Shown piece after piece: positions 25,814 through 34,506 of a stretch of DNA of 64,000 nucleotides. The translations under genes and the position numbers were made by a program. Under the pieces are notes generated by a model, which was given only the letters and a program-made list of their open reading frames with translations, did no database searches and was not told where the DNA came from. How positions within the stretch are numbered: the first letter of the stretch is position 1; each line of letters starts with the position of its first letter. The stretch lies in assembly GCF_001458115.1 (NCBI RefSeq), contig NZ_CZRP01000010.1:1-64000 (forward strand), in the 5' to 3' direction. This DNA is from Gracilibacillus massiliensis (GTDB taxonomy: Bacteria; Bacillota; Bacilli; Bacillales; Amphibacillaceae).

Positions 25814-26680
25814 TTATTTTATTGCTGATTCCCAAGCTAAGATGAATTCTTCTATTGATGAATATCTGCCTTTTTTGTCTTTTTGAACTGCCTTTATTGC
25901 AATCTGATAAAGTTCTTGTCCAGCATGCCACTTTGAAATTGAATGGTCAATTTCTCCCCCTAAAAGACCAAATGCTATTGCTCCCAAGTTATAAACATTG
26001 GTTCTTTCATCAATTTTAGCACCTAATTCAAATTCTTCTGGTGACATAAATCTTGATGAACCCCAGAGTCGCCCCATTGTGTTAATGAATGGTTTTTTCT
26101 TATATAAATCAATGTCGCAAATCTTTGTTACATTACTTTTAAAATCATATAAAATACTCCCGTCATAAAAATCAACTGCTACATAGTTATTTTTCTCTAC
26201 ATTTAGATGGAATTCTAATATAACCTTAAATGACTTTAAACGTTGTTCTATTGGTAATTGCTTAAACCGGTAAAAAGGAGAGTCAGGGTGTGTGTATTTA
26301 TGAGGTGGTGGAAACGACCAATGGGAGTGAAGACACTCACCTTCAAACCATTCAAAGACTAACCCACATCCTTTCTCAACCTCAAAATGCTCTAGTAAAT
26401 TTATCAAGTGTTTATGTTGCAAGTCTTCATAAATGGAAATTGAATTCTTCAACGCCGTTATCGCTTCTTTTGGTTGTCCTGTATATTCTTTTGTTTTTGC
26501 CCCAGCATACTTTACAAACTTTTTTATCTCGTCATTTTCAATTCCGAAACATATATTTCCTGAGTCTTGATCATCAAAAACCCTAAATACTTCTCCCATA
26601 TTTGTTAGCCATTCGAAGTTATGTTTTTCTTTTAATTGAAATGATACGTTATCTAGACTTATAACTTGTAATTCGCCCAT
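25814..26680 (-). CDS. Degenerate Hanks-type protein kinase-like protein
   Basis: The 288-residue protein has a kinase-like order of motifs. A lysine-containing strand KKFVKYAG lies near residue 50. A hinge LVFEWFEGE follows. The catalytic-loop equivalent is VAVDFYDGSILYD, and the DFG equivalent is CDIDLY (DID). An APE-like region is FMSPEEFELG. The loop lacks the HRD triplet, and the usual loop Asn is replaced by Ser or Ile. The glycine-rich loop is weak. It may be an atypical kinase or a pseudokinase; no membrane or PASTA domains are present. The start follows GGAGGG. Confidence 0.7.
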   Translation of the reverse strand: MGELQVISLDNVSFQLKEKHNFEWLTNMGEVFRVFDDQDSGNICFGIENDEIKKFVKYAGAKTKEYTGQPKEAITALKNSISIYEDLQHKHLINLLEHFEVEKGCGLVFEWFEGECLHSHWSFPPPHKYTHPDSPFYRFKQLPIEQRLKSFKVILEFHLNVEKNNYVAVDFYDGSILYDFKSNVTKICDIDLYKKKPFINTMGRLWGSSRFMSPEEFELGAKIDERTNVYNLGAIAFGLLGGEIDHSISKWHAGQELYQIAIKAVQKDKKGRYSSIEEFILAWESAIK

Positions 26681-26985
26681 TTAACCCTCCATTTTTCCTA
26701 TAAAGACTTATTCTATTTAATTTTGGAGTATGCTCTTTGTTGTACTAAACTGCTTCGTTAGTTCAATATGATTGCAATTTAATTTTAACATAATATCCCA
26801 ACATTTCATCCGAAAAAAAAGACCACCAAATTAATGATAGTCTTGTTCATGTAGATCGGTCTGAGTTTGAAATTATCGCCCCCTTTTCCCTGTTCACGTT
26901 TTACGTGCTGCTTTCACCACTACAGTGTTCCATACACCTGTAACGTAGCATGAATTTTTATATAAGCTAGTCTTACTTACACACA

Positions 26986-27013
26986 TCTAACCTCACAATA
27001 TGGTGAGGTTAGA
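26986..27013. other. Hairpin in a gene-free region
   Basis: TCTAACCTCAC (26986-26996) and GTGAGGTTAGA (27003-27013) form a perfect 11-bp stem with a 6-nt loop. There is no T-run on either strand, so it is a poor terminator. The rest of 26681-27088 contains no reading frame or motif that I can support. Confidence 0.4.
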
Positions 27014-27088
27014 CCCATACTTCAGAGGTTTGTCAGCTTAACCTTTTGTTTTAGGCTTTTAAGCATTCTCACCATATTATTTTGTAAA

Positions 27089-28504
27089 TTATTCTAATTC
27101 AACTTTAATTGGTTCCATCTCAATCGGCTCTTCATTTGCACTTAATGTTCCAAATGGGACAACTATTGAATAATCTCTATAATCAAATTTATCAGGATCT
27201 TTTATGTTAAAAATGGATTGATAATGTAAATTACCATCATTTAGTGAGTTTGCTTGATCACTACGAGTCTTGTGTTTAAGCATTTTTTCCATATCCAATT
27301 CTCCATTTTCTTTCCTTTGAATATTGTCAGACTTAATTATCATTATAAATTCAGCAAAATTTTGGATCATATCCTTTCTAATTGAATTTGTATTGACATT
27401 CTGTATATGATAATCCAATATTAGTTGTTCTCCTTTTTGCTGTACATCATTTACCTTTATAGCATAGTCAAATCTACTACTTTCTACGATAAATGGATTC
27501 GAATGGTCTAAAGAATTCACAATATCTTTATCCGATTTAACTATTTCAGGTTGAATAGTTACATACTTTGCATCATCACTGATTTTACTACTAAATAGTT
27601 CTTGCTTATCTTTTTCAACAGATCTTCCGTTTACCTCAGTTGTTAAAACATTTGCGTGAAATTTTGATAAAGAATTTCCTTCATTATCAAAAACAGTAAG
27701 TCTAATATTATCCTTTTTACCAGCCAACGGTAGGGTCGTCTTATAATTTAATATCGTCGTTGCTTTCCCTTTTACAACTGACTCCATTTGAAGTGAATAA
27801 CCTTGACCCTCAAGTTCCGTTTTAACTTCTGAATAAATTGTTTCAGAAGGGATTTGCTCAACTGGAACATCAAATTTCCAAAGCCCTTTCGCACCTGTTA
27901 TATAAGTAAATGTTAAGGGTAAAGTATAATTTTTAGCTAAGTTAGCATTAGGATTATAAAATTCTATGGACGCGATGTATCCATCCTCTGTTTCTTTTAA
28001 TTCTGTCATTGTCGAAGACCACTGATTTTGTTCTTCACCATCAAATAGATGAAAATTATATCCAGTTTCTGGTCCTCTATCCCCTATACTATCCATTGAT
28101 ACTTTGTCACCTTTAGCGTTAAATGTAATCCCAATAATATTCCCATCGTAATAAGCACTTGTTATTGTAATATCTACTCCATTACTTGTAGCCTGTTGAT
28201 TTAGTTGAGTAATCAAATTACTTTCTAATAACTCATGTCCGATTTGCAAGCCAACGTTATCATAAATTGAGCCCAATAATGGGATGTATGATAAAGCATA
28301 TGAAATAGGTGCAAAAACTAAACCTGCTGCTAAGAATAAGGTTACAGCAATTGAGGCAACACCACTAAAAAGTTTAACTTTAGATTTTCTTTTCGGTACT
28401 TTTTCTTTACTTCCTTTTTCCAACCCTTTATCTATTGCATTAAAGATTTCTTTTTTTGGAACTTCTATTTCGCTTATTTCTTTATGAAAACGCTCTTTGT
28501 TCAC
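27089..28504 (-). CDS. DUF4179 domain membrane protein (probable anti-sigma factor)
   Basis: The 471-residue protein has a cytosolic N-terminus (residues 1-45), one membrane helix (about 46-70), and a large extracellular beta-rich region with the DUF4179 domain just after the helix. Proteins of this design encoded directly after an ECF sigma gene are usually its anti-sigma factor. Its GTG start lies inside the 3' end of the sigma gene (23-bp overlap), showing translational coupling. The signal that releases the sigma factor is unknown. Confidence 0.82.
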   Translation of the reverse strand: MNKERFHKEISEIEVPKKEIFNAIDKGLEKGSKEKVPKRKSKVKLFSGVASIAVTLFLAAGLVFAPISYALSYIPLLGSIYDNVGLQIGHELLESNLITQLNQQATSNGVDITITSAYYDGNIIGITFNAKGDKVSMDSIGDRGPETGYNFHLFDGEEQNQWSSTMTELKETEDGYIASIEFYNPNANLAKNYTLPLTFTYITGAKGLWKFDVPVEQIPSETIYSEVKTELEGQGYSLQMESVVKGKATTILNYKTTLPLAGKKDNIRLTVFDNEGNSLSKFHANVLTTEVNGRSVEKDKQELFSSKISDDAKYVTIQPEIVKSDKDIVNSLDHSNPFIVESSRFDYAIKVNDVQQKGEQLILDYHIQNVNTNSIRKDMIQNFAEFIMIIKSDNIQRKENGELDMEKMLKHKTRSDQANSLNDGNLHYQSIFNIKDPDKFDYRDYSIVVPFGTLSANEEPIEMEPIKVELE

Positions 28505-29021
28505 TGTAATTCACTCCCCCAATACTTTTTTTTAACTCAATTTTTGCCCGACGTAAATATGTTTTAATTGTATTTTCGGGTTTTCCCATTGTTTCTGCAA
28601 TTTGAAGAATAGTTAAATCGTGATAGTAATATAAGATAATTACTGTTTGATAATTTTTACTTAAACTTGATATTGCGTTTATTACGTCCATTTCACCTTC
28701 AACATCCCTACTGCTACCATCTGATATATTATTAATAAGGTTCTCATCAAAAACTTCTTTCTTTCTTTTTCTTAATACATCATAAGCCGTGCGGATTAAA
28801 ATTTTAGTTAACCAAGTATAAAAAAACTGAGGTTGCTTTACTTGTTCAATTGATATAAAAGCCTTATAAATTGTTTCTTGAAGCACATCCAATGAATCTT
28901 CTTTATTTCGGACGTAAAGAAAAGCTGTTTTATACAGTTTCTCACTTTCATTTTTGACAAGAGTCTCAAAGGCTTCTTCGTTTCCATTTATAGCTTTCTT
29001 TACTAGTGATAAATTTTTCAA
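28482..29021 (-). CDS. ECF sigma-70 family RNA polymerase sigma factor (SigV-like)
   Basis: A 179-residue ECF sigma factor. Region 2 (residues 9-75) includes FLYVRNKEDSLDVLQETIYK, and region 4 (about 115-165) has YYYHDLTILQIAETMG and an ENTIKTYLRRAK recognition helix. The start chosen is TTG at 29021, because AAGGAGGT lies 7 bp upstream; the GTG at 29039 precedes that site. A promoter resembling the SigV/SigM class lies just upstream, consistent with autoregulation. It is paired with a DUF4179 anti-sigma candidate. Confidence 0.9.
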   Translation of the reverse strand: MKNLSLVKKAINGNEEAFETLVKNESEKLYKTAFLYVRNKEDSLDVLQETIYKAFISIEQVKQPQFFYTWLTKILIRTAYDVLRKRKKEVFDENLINNISDGSSRDVEGEMDVINAISSLSKNYQTVIILYYYHDLTILQIAETMGKPENTIKTYLRRAKIELKKSIGGVNYSEQRAFS

Positions 29022-29043
29022 TTTATAACCTCCTTCCACCAGT

Positions 29044-29072
29044 TAGAGCAAACAACAGCTTAAAAAGTTTCA
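29044..29072 (-). promoter_or_regulatory. Candidate autoregulatory ECF promoter
   Basis: On the minus strand TGAAAC (29072-29067) is followed by TTTTT and then, after a 17-bp spacer, GCTCTA (29049-29044). This resembles the extracytoplasmic-function pattern TGAAAC...CGTCTA and ends about 22 bp before the sigma start. Confidence 0.5.
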
Positions 29073-29218
29073 AAAAATTAACTAGAAGAAAATTGTTTTC
29101 TCCTAGCTTCAATAACTACTATTAAATCAAAAAACTAACGTCTTATGCTAATTAAGGATAAGCAACGCGTTAATTTAAGTGTCACAGAATTGCTTGTTGA
29201 ATAATTAAATAAAAGAGT

Positions 29219-29590
29219 TTAGGACATCCCTAAATCTTGAATCATTTCCACCCTGTTTCCGAATGGGTCTCTGAACTCAAAACGTTCAAAACCTGGTATT
29301 GGTACCCCTTCAATTATCTGAATGTTATTTTGTTCTAACTCATTTCGCCAGTATGATATGTCCTCTACTTGATAAGCTAAATGGGCCTTTGTTTTTAATC
29401 GGTCAAAACCATCTTCTGTACCTATATGTACATCTCTATCCCCGACTTTTAACCAAAACCCTCCACGTCCCTTTAGTGATTCGGGCTTTTCTATCTCAGG
29501 CAGACCTAGAACCCCACAATAAAATTCTTTCCCCTCTTCTTCAGCACCTTTTGGAATGGTTATCTGAGCGTGATGTAAGCCAAGAATCAT
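29219..29590 (-). CDS. VOC family protein (glyoxalase-like)
   Basis: A 123-residue single-module vicinal oxygen chelate protein. It starts LHHAQITIPKGAEEEGKEFY, contains FWLKVGDRDVHIG and AHLAYQVEDI, and ends FEFRDPFGNRVEMIQ. These carry the metal-ligand positions (His, His, Glu) common in the family. It is likely to dimerise. The specific reaction cannot be assigned. It stands alone upstream of the ECF sigma gene on the same strand, separated by the ECF promoter. ATG 29590 follows GGGGGT. Confidence 0.8.
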   Translation of the reverse strand: MILGLHHAQITIPKGAEEEGKEFYCGVLGLPEIEKPESLKGRGGFWLKVGDRDVHIGTEDGFDRLKTKAHLAYQVEDISYWRNELEQNNIQIIEGVPIPGFERFEFRDPFGNRVEMIQDLGMS

Positions 29591-29928
29591 AAAATAATAC
29601 CCCCATTATCAATTTGAATTTTTGATACCTTTTATATAAGATTCAACAACTTAGATGTAAATTCCTTCCTCCACTAGTTTAGCTTTAGTTGAATAAAATT
29701 TTCTATTTTTCACGCATATTTTAACATAAATTCAAAAAATCTTTTCGAAGAATAGACCACAACTCATTATTAGCATCACATATCATACTTAAAATAACAT
29801 CGCTTTTACCCACATTTTCATACCTAAAATGTAAACTGTACATAAAGTTAAGTAAACATGTTAAAAGTATTGCTATTTACTATGTCAATCTAGGTGTTAA
29901 AAACTGATAGCCGTTGCTGTTTTAATAA

Positions 29929-29969
29929 AAATAGGAGTAGAAAACGCTATGCGATTTCTACTCCTATTT
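29929..29969 (-). terminator. Terminator downstream of pdaA
   Basis: AAATAGGAGTAGAAA (29929-29943) and TTTCTACTCCTATTT (29955-29969) are perfect inverted copies. It lies 75 bp past the pdaA stop. The remaining part of 29591-30044 has no recognisable feature. Confidence 0.7.
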
Positions 29970-30044
29970 AATATGTTATTTATTGTTTTCTTTCCCGATA
30001 CTGCACTCGTTATTAAATTTTGACTGCCTTTTTTCTTATTATTC

Positions 30045-30827
30045 CTAATTAAACCCGATAATCTCTCTTGGTAACAGTTGTTTTAACATCAGATCATCCA
30101 AACTTTTGAATTGATAGCCTTGTTCTCTGAGGTCATCAATTAAATAAGCTAAGGCATCTGCATTATCTTTTGAAACAGTATGCATCAGCACGATAGCTCC
30201 GGGATGAATCTGATCCATCACTTGCTGATAGGCATGTTTCCAACCTTTTTCAGAACCCTCATTCCAATCAACGAATGCTAATGACCAAAAGATATGTGTG
30301 TAACCTAACTCATTTGCCCATGCTAACGATGTTTCATTAAAAGTCCCTTTGGGAGGACGAATATATTGTACATTCACTTTATCATCTAGTTTTTCTATCT
30401 TAGTTGTCAGCTCTGTCACGTCTTTTGTAAAAGCTTCTTTTGAGATTGAAGTAAAGTCACGGTGTCCGTCCGAATGATTACCAATAATATGGCCATCAGC
30501 AATCATTCGTTTCACTAACTCAGGCTGGTCTTCTACATAATGACCAGTCAGAAAAAATGTGGCTGGTGCCTCTTTTTCTTGTAACACATTTAATATTTGC
30601 TCCGTAAACCCCGCTTCATAGCCGTTATCAAATGTGAGATAGACATGTTTATCTCCTGATGGATCTAGATAATAACTGTTGTATTTTTCTAAAATTTGTT
30701 GATACTTCCCTACCTCAGGCTGTTGATTATTTGTTCCCTTTTTATAACCCCAACCATAACTTTCTGCACCGAGGTCAATTGGTGCTACTATTAACAGAAC
30801 TAAAAACAATAAAGTTAATTTTTTCAT
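30045..30827 (-). CDS. pdaA: Delta-lactam-biosynthetic de-N-acetylase PdaA
   Basis: PdaA deacetylates muramic acid during spore cortex synthesis, leading to muramic delta-lactam. The 260-residue protein has a signal peptide (residues 1-21). The NodB deacetylase domain has TFDNGYEAG (catalytic Asp and metal Asp), HSDGHRDF (metal histidines), RPPKGTFNE and IVLMHTVS. TFDNGY in place of TFDDGP is a PdaA hallmark. Its presence suggests that the organism forms spores. ATG 30827 follows AAAAAGGTGAT. Confidence 0.93.
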   Translation of the reverse strand: MKKLTLLFLVLLIVAPIDLGAESYGWGYKKGTNNQQPEVGKYQQILEKYNSYYLDPSGDKHVYLTFDNGYEAGFTEQILNVLQEKEAPATFFLTGHYVEDQPELVKRMIADGHIIGNHSDGHRDFTSISKEAFTKDVTELTTKIEKLDDKVNVQYIRPPKGTFNETSLAWANELGYTHIFWSLAFVDWNEGSEKGWKHAYQQVMDQIHPGAIVLMHTVSKDNADALAYLIDDLREQGYQFKSLDDLMLKQLLPREIIGFN

Positions 30828-30881
30828 ATGATCACCTTTTTTAATTATTATTGAACAAAAGGATGATCATATCCACATCAT

Positions 30882-32189
30882 TTATAAAAGAATGCTGGCA
30901 ATCCATCCAAATATAAACAATGGGATATTAAAGTGTAGAAAGGTTGGTACACAAGTATCCCAAATGTGATGGTGTTTGCCATCAGCACTTAAACCGGACG
31001 TAGGTCCTAATGTACTGTCACTTGCCGGAGAACCTGCATCACCTAATGCACCTGCTGTCCCAATTAATACAGCGATTGCCATCGGTGAAAAACCAGCGGC
31101 TACACAGATTGGTACATAAAGAGCTGCGATAATAGGGATTGTTCCAAAAGACGAACCTATACCTAATGTAATAACTAGTCCTACCACTAACAATATAAGG
31201 GCTATAATCGCTTGATTTCCTGCCAACATACTTGATGATGATTCGACTAACGCATCAACAGCACCTGTTTCTTTTAGAATGTTTCCAAAACCAGAAGCAA
31301 CCAGCATAACAAAAGCAATTGTTCCCATCATACCTACACCTTGCTGAACAAAGGAATCACCTTCACGTAATGGTACAGCAAAAAATAACACCATTAGAAT
31401 TACACCTGTTAAGGCACCAATAACTAAGCTTTCCGTTAGAAGTTGGGCAATTAATGCTGCTAAAATGGCGATTATAGTAAAAACATGCGATGAATTAAAA
31501 GTAATTTTATCCTTTTCATGATCTACTTTTATACTATCTACGGGCAAGTATTGCTTTGCTTCACGATTTTTTCTATAAGTGAAAAATACGGCAATTAATA
31601 AACCAACAACCATTCCGAGGCCTGGTAATAATAGTGAGAGTGCTATCTCCTTGACCGTAATCGTGACACCATTATTGCTCATTCCATCTTGAATGGTTTG
31701 ATGAAAGATAAGTCCAAAACCAGCTGGAATCATCACATAAGGGGCTTTCAAACCAAATGTTAAAGCAGTAGCAACTGCACGTCTATCCAATTTCATTTGA
31801 TCGAATAATTTTAATAATGGCGGTATCAAAATCGGAATAAATGCGATATGCACTGGAACTACGTTTTGTGATAGAGAAGCGATACCTGCTATCACTAGTA
31901 CAAGCATCATTTTCTTTCCTGTTAATACTTTGATTAATCCACGTACTAATATTGAAGTAATACCCGTATAACTTATCATGGCAGCGAATACTCCTAATAA
32001 GATATAACTTAATGCGGTTGTCGCCTGGCCACCCATACCTTCTATCAACATTTCGATCGCTTCCTGAAGATTCATACCTGCCATCAACCCTGCCACAACC
32101 GCTGCGATGATAATAGCGAAAATGACATGGACTCTTAATAAACTAAGGGCCAACATGACAATAACTGATACAATAACAATCCATTCCAT
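30882..32189 (-). CDS. Na+/H+ antiporter family protein (YuiF-like)
   Basis: The 435-residue protein has about eleven membrane segments and belongs to the COG2056 ion transporter family of B. subtilis YuiF, annotated as Na+/H+ antiporter or amino-acid exporter. Conserved stretches include NVVPVHIAFIPILIPPLL and, near the end, GDAGSPASDSTLGPTSGLSA. Substrate specificity is not known. It lies 24 bp downstream of the SE1561-family gene, so the two likely form an operon. The start follows AAAGGGAG. Confidence 0.82.
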   Translation of the reverse strand: MEWIVIVSVIVMLALSLLRVHVIFAIIIAAVVAGLMAGMNLQEAIEMLIEGMGGQATTALSYILLGVFAAMISYTGITSILVRGLIKVLTGKKMMLVLVIAGIASLSQNVVPVHIAFIPILIPPLLKLFDQMKLDRRAVATALTFGLKAPYVMIPAGFGLIFHQTIQDGMSNNGVTITVKEIALSLLLPGLGMVVGLLIAVFFTYRKNREAKQYLPVDSIKVDHEKDKITFNSSHVFTIIAILAALIAQLLTESLVIGALTGVILMVLFFAVPLREGDSFVQQGVGMMGTIAFVMLVASGFGNILKETGAVDALVESSSSMLAGNQAIIALILLVVGLVITLGIGSSFGTIPIIAALYVPICVAAGFSPMAIAVLIGTAGALGDAGSPASDSTLGPTSGLSADGKHHHIWDTCVPTFLHFNIPLFIFGWIASILL

Positions 32190-32213
32190 ACTACTCTTCT
32201 CTCCCTTTATTCG

Positions 32214-32363
32214 TTAGCCAAGTTCTTTTTCCATTTTTTCGATCATTTCAATTAATTGATCAACATCTGCAATCGATGTTTTTTCCGGATCCATTTGATC
32301 AAGTTGTTTAAGGAAATGTTCTAACTGTAATCTAAGTTGTTTAATTTTTTCTTCGTTATTCAT
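32214..32363 (-). CDS. SE1561 family small protein
   Basis: A 49-residue acidic, helical protein, beginning MNNEEKIKQLRLQLEHFLKQ and containing LDQMDPEKTSIADVDQLIEM. This matches the small SE1561 family of Firmicutes (unknown function). The ATG at 32363 follows AAAGGAG by about 8 bp. It lies immediately upstream of the YuiF-like antiporter gene. The protein probably forms a helical hairpin. Confidence rests on the family pattern and the ribosome-binding site. Confidence 0.78.
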   Translation of the reverse strand: MNNEEKIKQLRLQLEHFLKQLDQMDPEKTSIADVDQLIEMIEKMEKELG

Positions 32364-32576
32364 GCTCTCGCTCCTTTCCTTATTCGTGACGCTACTATAT
32401 GTGGTCTCACTTTATCCCTTACTCATGCTAATAGAAATTCACATACTTGTCTAGAATTTTTTTAACCAACTATTATTTCCCCTTTAAAAGTCCTACGGCA
32501 TAGTGGTTACAAAATGCATAGTATTGATAATTTTGTAAGTTCGTTTTACATGGATAAGTTACTTCTGATCTTCTTC

Positions 32577-32726
32577 ACGGGAAAAGTCCTGCTATAGACG
32601 GGAATTATACTGCTCTTCACGGGAATTATCGTTTTTTCCCGTGAAGAAGCAAACAATTCCAGTCTACAGAAGGGTATTCCCCGTGAAGGGATTGTTAATT
32701 CCCGTTAACAGCACATAAATTCCCGT
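32577..32726. repeat. Inverted 21-bp-period motif array II (ACGGGA)
   Basis: ACGGGA begins at 32577, 32598 and 32619. The reverse complement TCCCGT begins at 32637, 32658 (one mismatch), 32679 (shifted by an extra C), 32700 and 32721. Every step within a half is 21 bp. Many copies extend to CTTCACGGGAATTA or its complement. The region 32364-32787 has no gene. Confidence 0.85.
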
Positions 32727-32787
32727 GAAGAGACTTTACACTCTGTTGTTTCAAAGTTTAGATAAAGGAATCCTTTTTAAAGTATAA

Positions 32788-32821
32788 AAAAGCATGCAGT
32801 CTGAATAGATTGCATGCTTTT
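32788..32821 (-). terminator. Terminator of yfkD-like gene
   Basis: AAAAGCATGCA (32788-32798) pairs with TGCATGCTTTT (32811-32821), directly after the minus-strand stop codon. Confidence 0.8.
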
Positions 32822-32824
32822 GGG

Positions 32825-33592
32825 TTATTTTGTTTCGAAGGTGAAGGTGAGGTGGTTGGCGACTGGGATGTAGGCGCCGATCTCTTGCTTGGTCACGTTT
32901 TTGATGACTATTTTTTTATTTGAACCTTTTAATTCTAAGTATACTTCACCAAGCGTCATCTGACCTGTATCCTTAACAGCGGGAAGAAAAGCTTTTAACT
33001 GGCCTATTTTCGACTCAGGGACCGTGTATGTTTTGCTTGATTTCGTTTCTTTTCCAACTACCGCATGAAAAGTAAGCGGCAAATCATGGTGCGCTCTCGC
33101 TTCTTGCAAAATCATTTGATTAATCTGATCTGACTTTTCAGCCTTTGCAGTTAATGCACCTTTCACATGCTTTTCCTCAATTTGATAGTAAAAAAGATCT
33201 TCCTTCTTGTCACCATTCACATTGTTTATTTCGTTTACATTTACCAGTTGAAAATCCCAATTCACTTCAGACGATTCGGATTGATAAGCTAATGGCCAAT
33301 GACCTAAAAAAACATTAGCCCTGTAACCAAATGCAAAAGGGGACGGCTTTATCGTTGATTCATTTAAGAGCTTTATGAGCACGGGATTATCTATATCAAC
33401 TTTAGCATCTTCCAATAATTCTTTTACTTCATCACTTGGTTCAATTGTTGTATCCTCTTCTGACATCTGCGTGTACGTATTATCTTTCTCAATTGATGTT
33501 ACATCATCTGGAACTTTTTCTTTGGAATTTGCAATTAGCGGAATCATTAACATCATAAGTGATAGGATGACAGAAAGACCTAGTTTCTCCAT
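32825..33592 (-). CDS. YfkD family secreted protein
   Basis: A 255-residue protein with an N-terminal hydrophobic segment (residues 4-22) consistent with secretion or membrane anchoring. It continues with an acidic linker and a beta-rich domain containing PFAFGYRANVFLGHWPLAY, as in the YfkD family. B. subtilis yfkD is of unknown function. The ATG at 33592 follows AAGGAG. The gene is followed by a terminator and then array II. Confidence 0.78.
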   Translation of the reverse strand: MEKLGLSVILSLMMLMIPLIANSKEKVPDDVTSIEKDNTYTQMSEEDTTIEPSDEVKELLEDAKVDIDNPVLIKLLNESTIKPSPFAFGYRANVFLGHWPLAYQSESSEVNWDFQLVNVNEINNVNGDKKEDLFYYQIEEKHVKGALTAKAEKSDQINQMILQEARAHHDLPLTFHAVVGKETKSSKTYTVPESKIGQLKAFLPAVKDTGQMTLGEVYLELKGSNKKIVIKNVTKQEIGAYIPVANHLTFTFETK

Positions 33593-33646
33593 TTATTTCG
33601 CTCCTTTTTTTGCTTAGTTTTACATTTGGAGCGAAAAATATGCGTA

Positions 33647-34039
33647 TTAATTACTTAAATTGATAACCTCTAACGTTTCTGTAATATTGACACTATCTTC
33701 AATTGTCCTGATCATCGAACAATTCTTTCTTGCAACCTCGATACTTTTTTCCAATTGTTCTTTCTTCAATCCTACTCCTTTTACGACAAAGTGTAATTGA
33801 ATAGCAGTGATCTTATTTGCTTGATCTGATGCTCGTTCAACTTCTGCTGATATTTTTAAATCATCAATTTCGATTCTTTTTTTATCTAATATTTTACGAA
33901 AGACAGATGCACTACAGCCGGCAATAGACGCTACCATCAGTTGAAATGGTCGATAACCGTACTCTTCATTTCCAGAGATATCTAGTTCACCAAACGGTAA
34001 TTGTGTTCGAACGCCACCTTCAGAAAGATAAAAATCCAT
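33647..34039 (-). CDS. OsmC family protein
   Basis: A 130-residue OsmC/Ohr-fold protein. One conserved cysteine lies in AGCSASVFRKIL (about residue 57) and the second in KNCSMIRTI (about residue 107). These are the redox cysteines of thiol-dependent peroxidases in this family. The dimeric fold would be cytosolic. It lies 15 bp after the gtrA gene, so it may belong to the sqdB-sqdX-gtrA transcript. Whether its activity is linked to that pathway is unknown. Start follows AGGAGGA. Confidence 0.85.
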   Translation of the reverse strand: MDFYLSEGGVRTQLPFGELDISGNEEYGYRPFQLMVASIAGCSASVFRKILDKKRIEIDDLKISAEVERASDQANKITAIQLHFVVKGVGLKKEQLEKSIEVARKNCSMIRTIEDSVNITETLEVINLSN

Positions 34040-34054
34040 TAAAATTCCTCCTCA

Positions 34055-34489
34055 TTAATAATCTTTAAACACAAAGAACTTAACCATAAAAAAGCTTGCC
34101 AATGATGATAGTCCCATCGCTAACAATTTCGCTAGATTATAATTCCACCATGAAGGCATATCCATAAACATAAACAATGTATGTGCTCCGATAAATACAC
34201 CATTACTAATAACTAAACTGACGACTGCTTGTACGATGAAAGAGAGTCGTTGATAGGCGTTGCCTTCGGATGTTCTTTTAAAAGTAATCGAAGCATTCCA
34301 TATATAACTGTTTAATATAGCTAGCGAGTAGGCAATCGTGTTAAACACTAGTAAAATCATACGGTTTTCTGTGTGAAACAATAACAACAATATATTTAAT
34401 GCCCCGATATCTATTATGGCATTACTGGCACCAATCATACTAAATTGCAAAAATTGAAAACGTCCACTTTTCTTTGGATGTTTTTTCAT
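34055..34489 (-). CDS. GtrA family membrane protein
   Basis: The 144-residue protein has four membrane helices. The N-terminus FLQFSMIGASNAIIDIGALN and the C-terminus KLLAMGLSSLASFFMVKFFVF are typical of GtrA. GtrA proteins are implicated in moving lipid-linked sugars across membranes. It lies 17 bp downstream of the sqdX-like glycosyltransferase, suggesting a role in handling the glycolipid product. That link is inference. Start follows GAAGGGG. Confidence 0.85.
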   Translation of the reverse strand: MKKHPKKSGRFQFLQFSMIGASNAIIDIGALNILLLLFHTENRMILLVFNTIAYSLAILNSYIWNASITFKRTSEGNAYQRLSFIVQAVVSLVISNGVFIGAHTLFMFMDMPSWWNYNLAKLLAMGLSSLASFFMVKFFVFKDY

Positions 34490-34506
34490 ATTGCCCCTTC
34501 TATCCC

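Noticed and set aside
26820-27013. Riboswitch in the gene-free stretch before the DUF4179 gene end
   Set aside because: Only one simple hairpin is visible; it lies downstream of the minus-strand gene and matches no riboswitch class I know.
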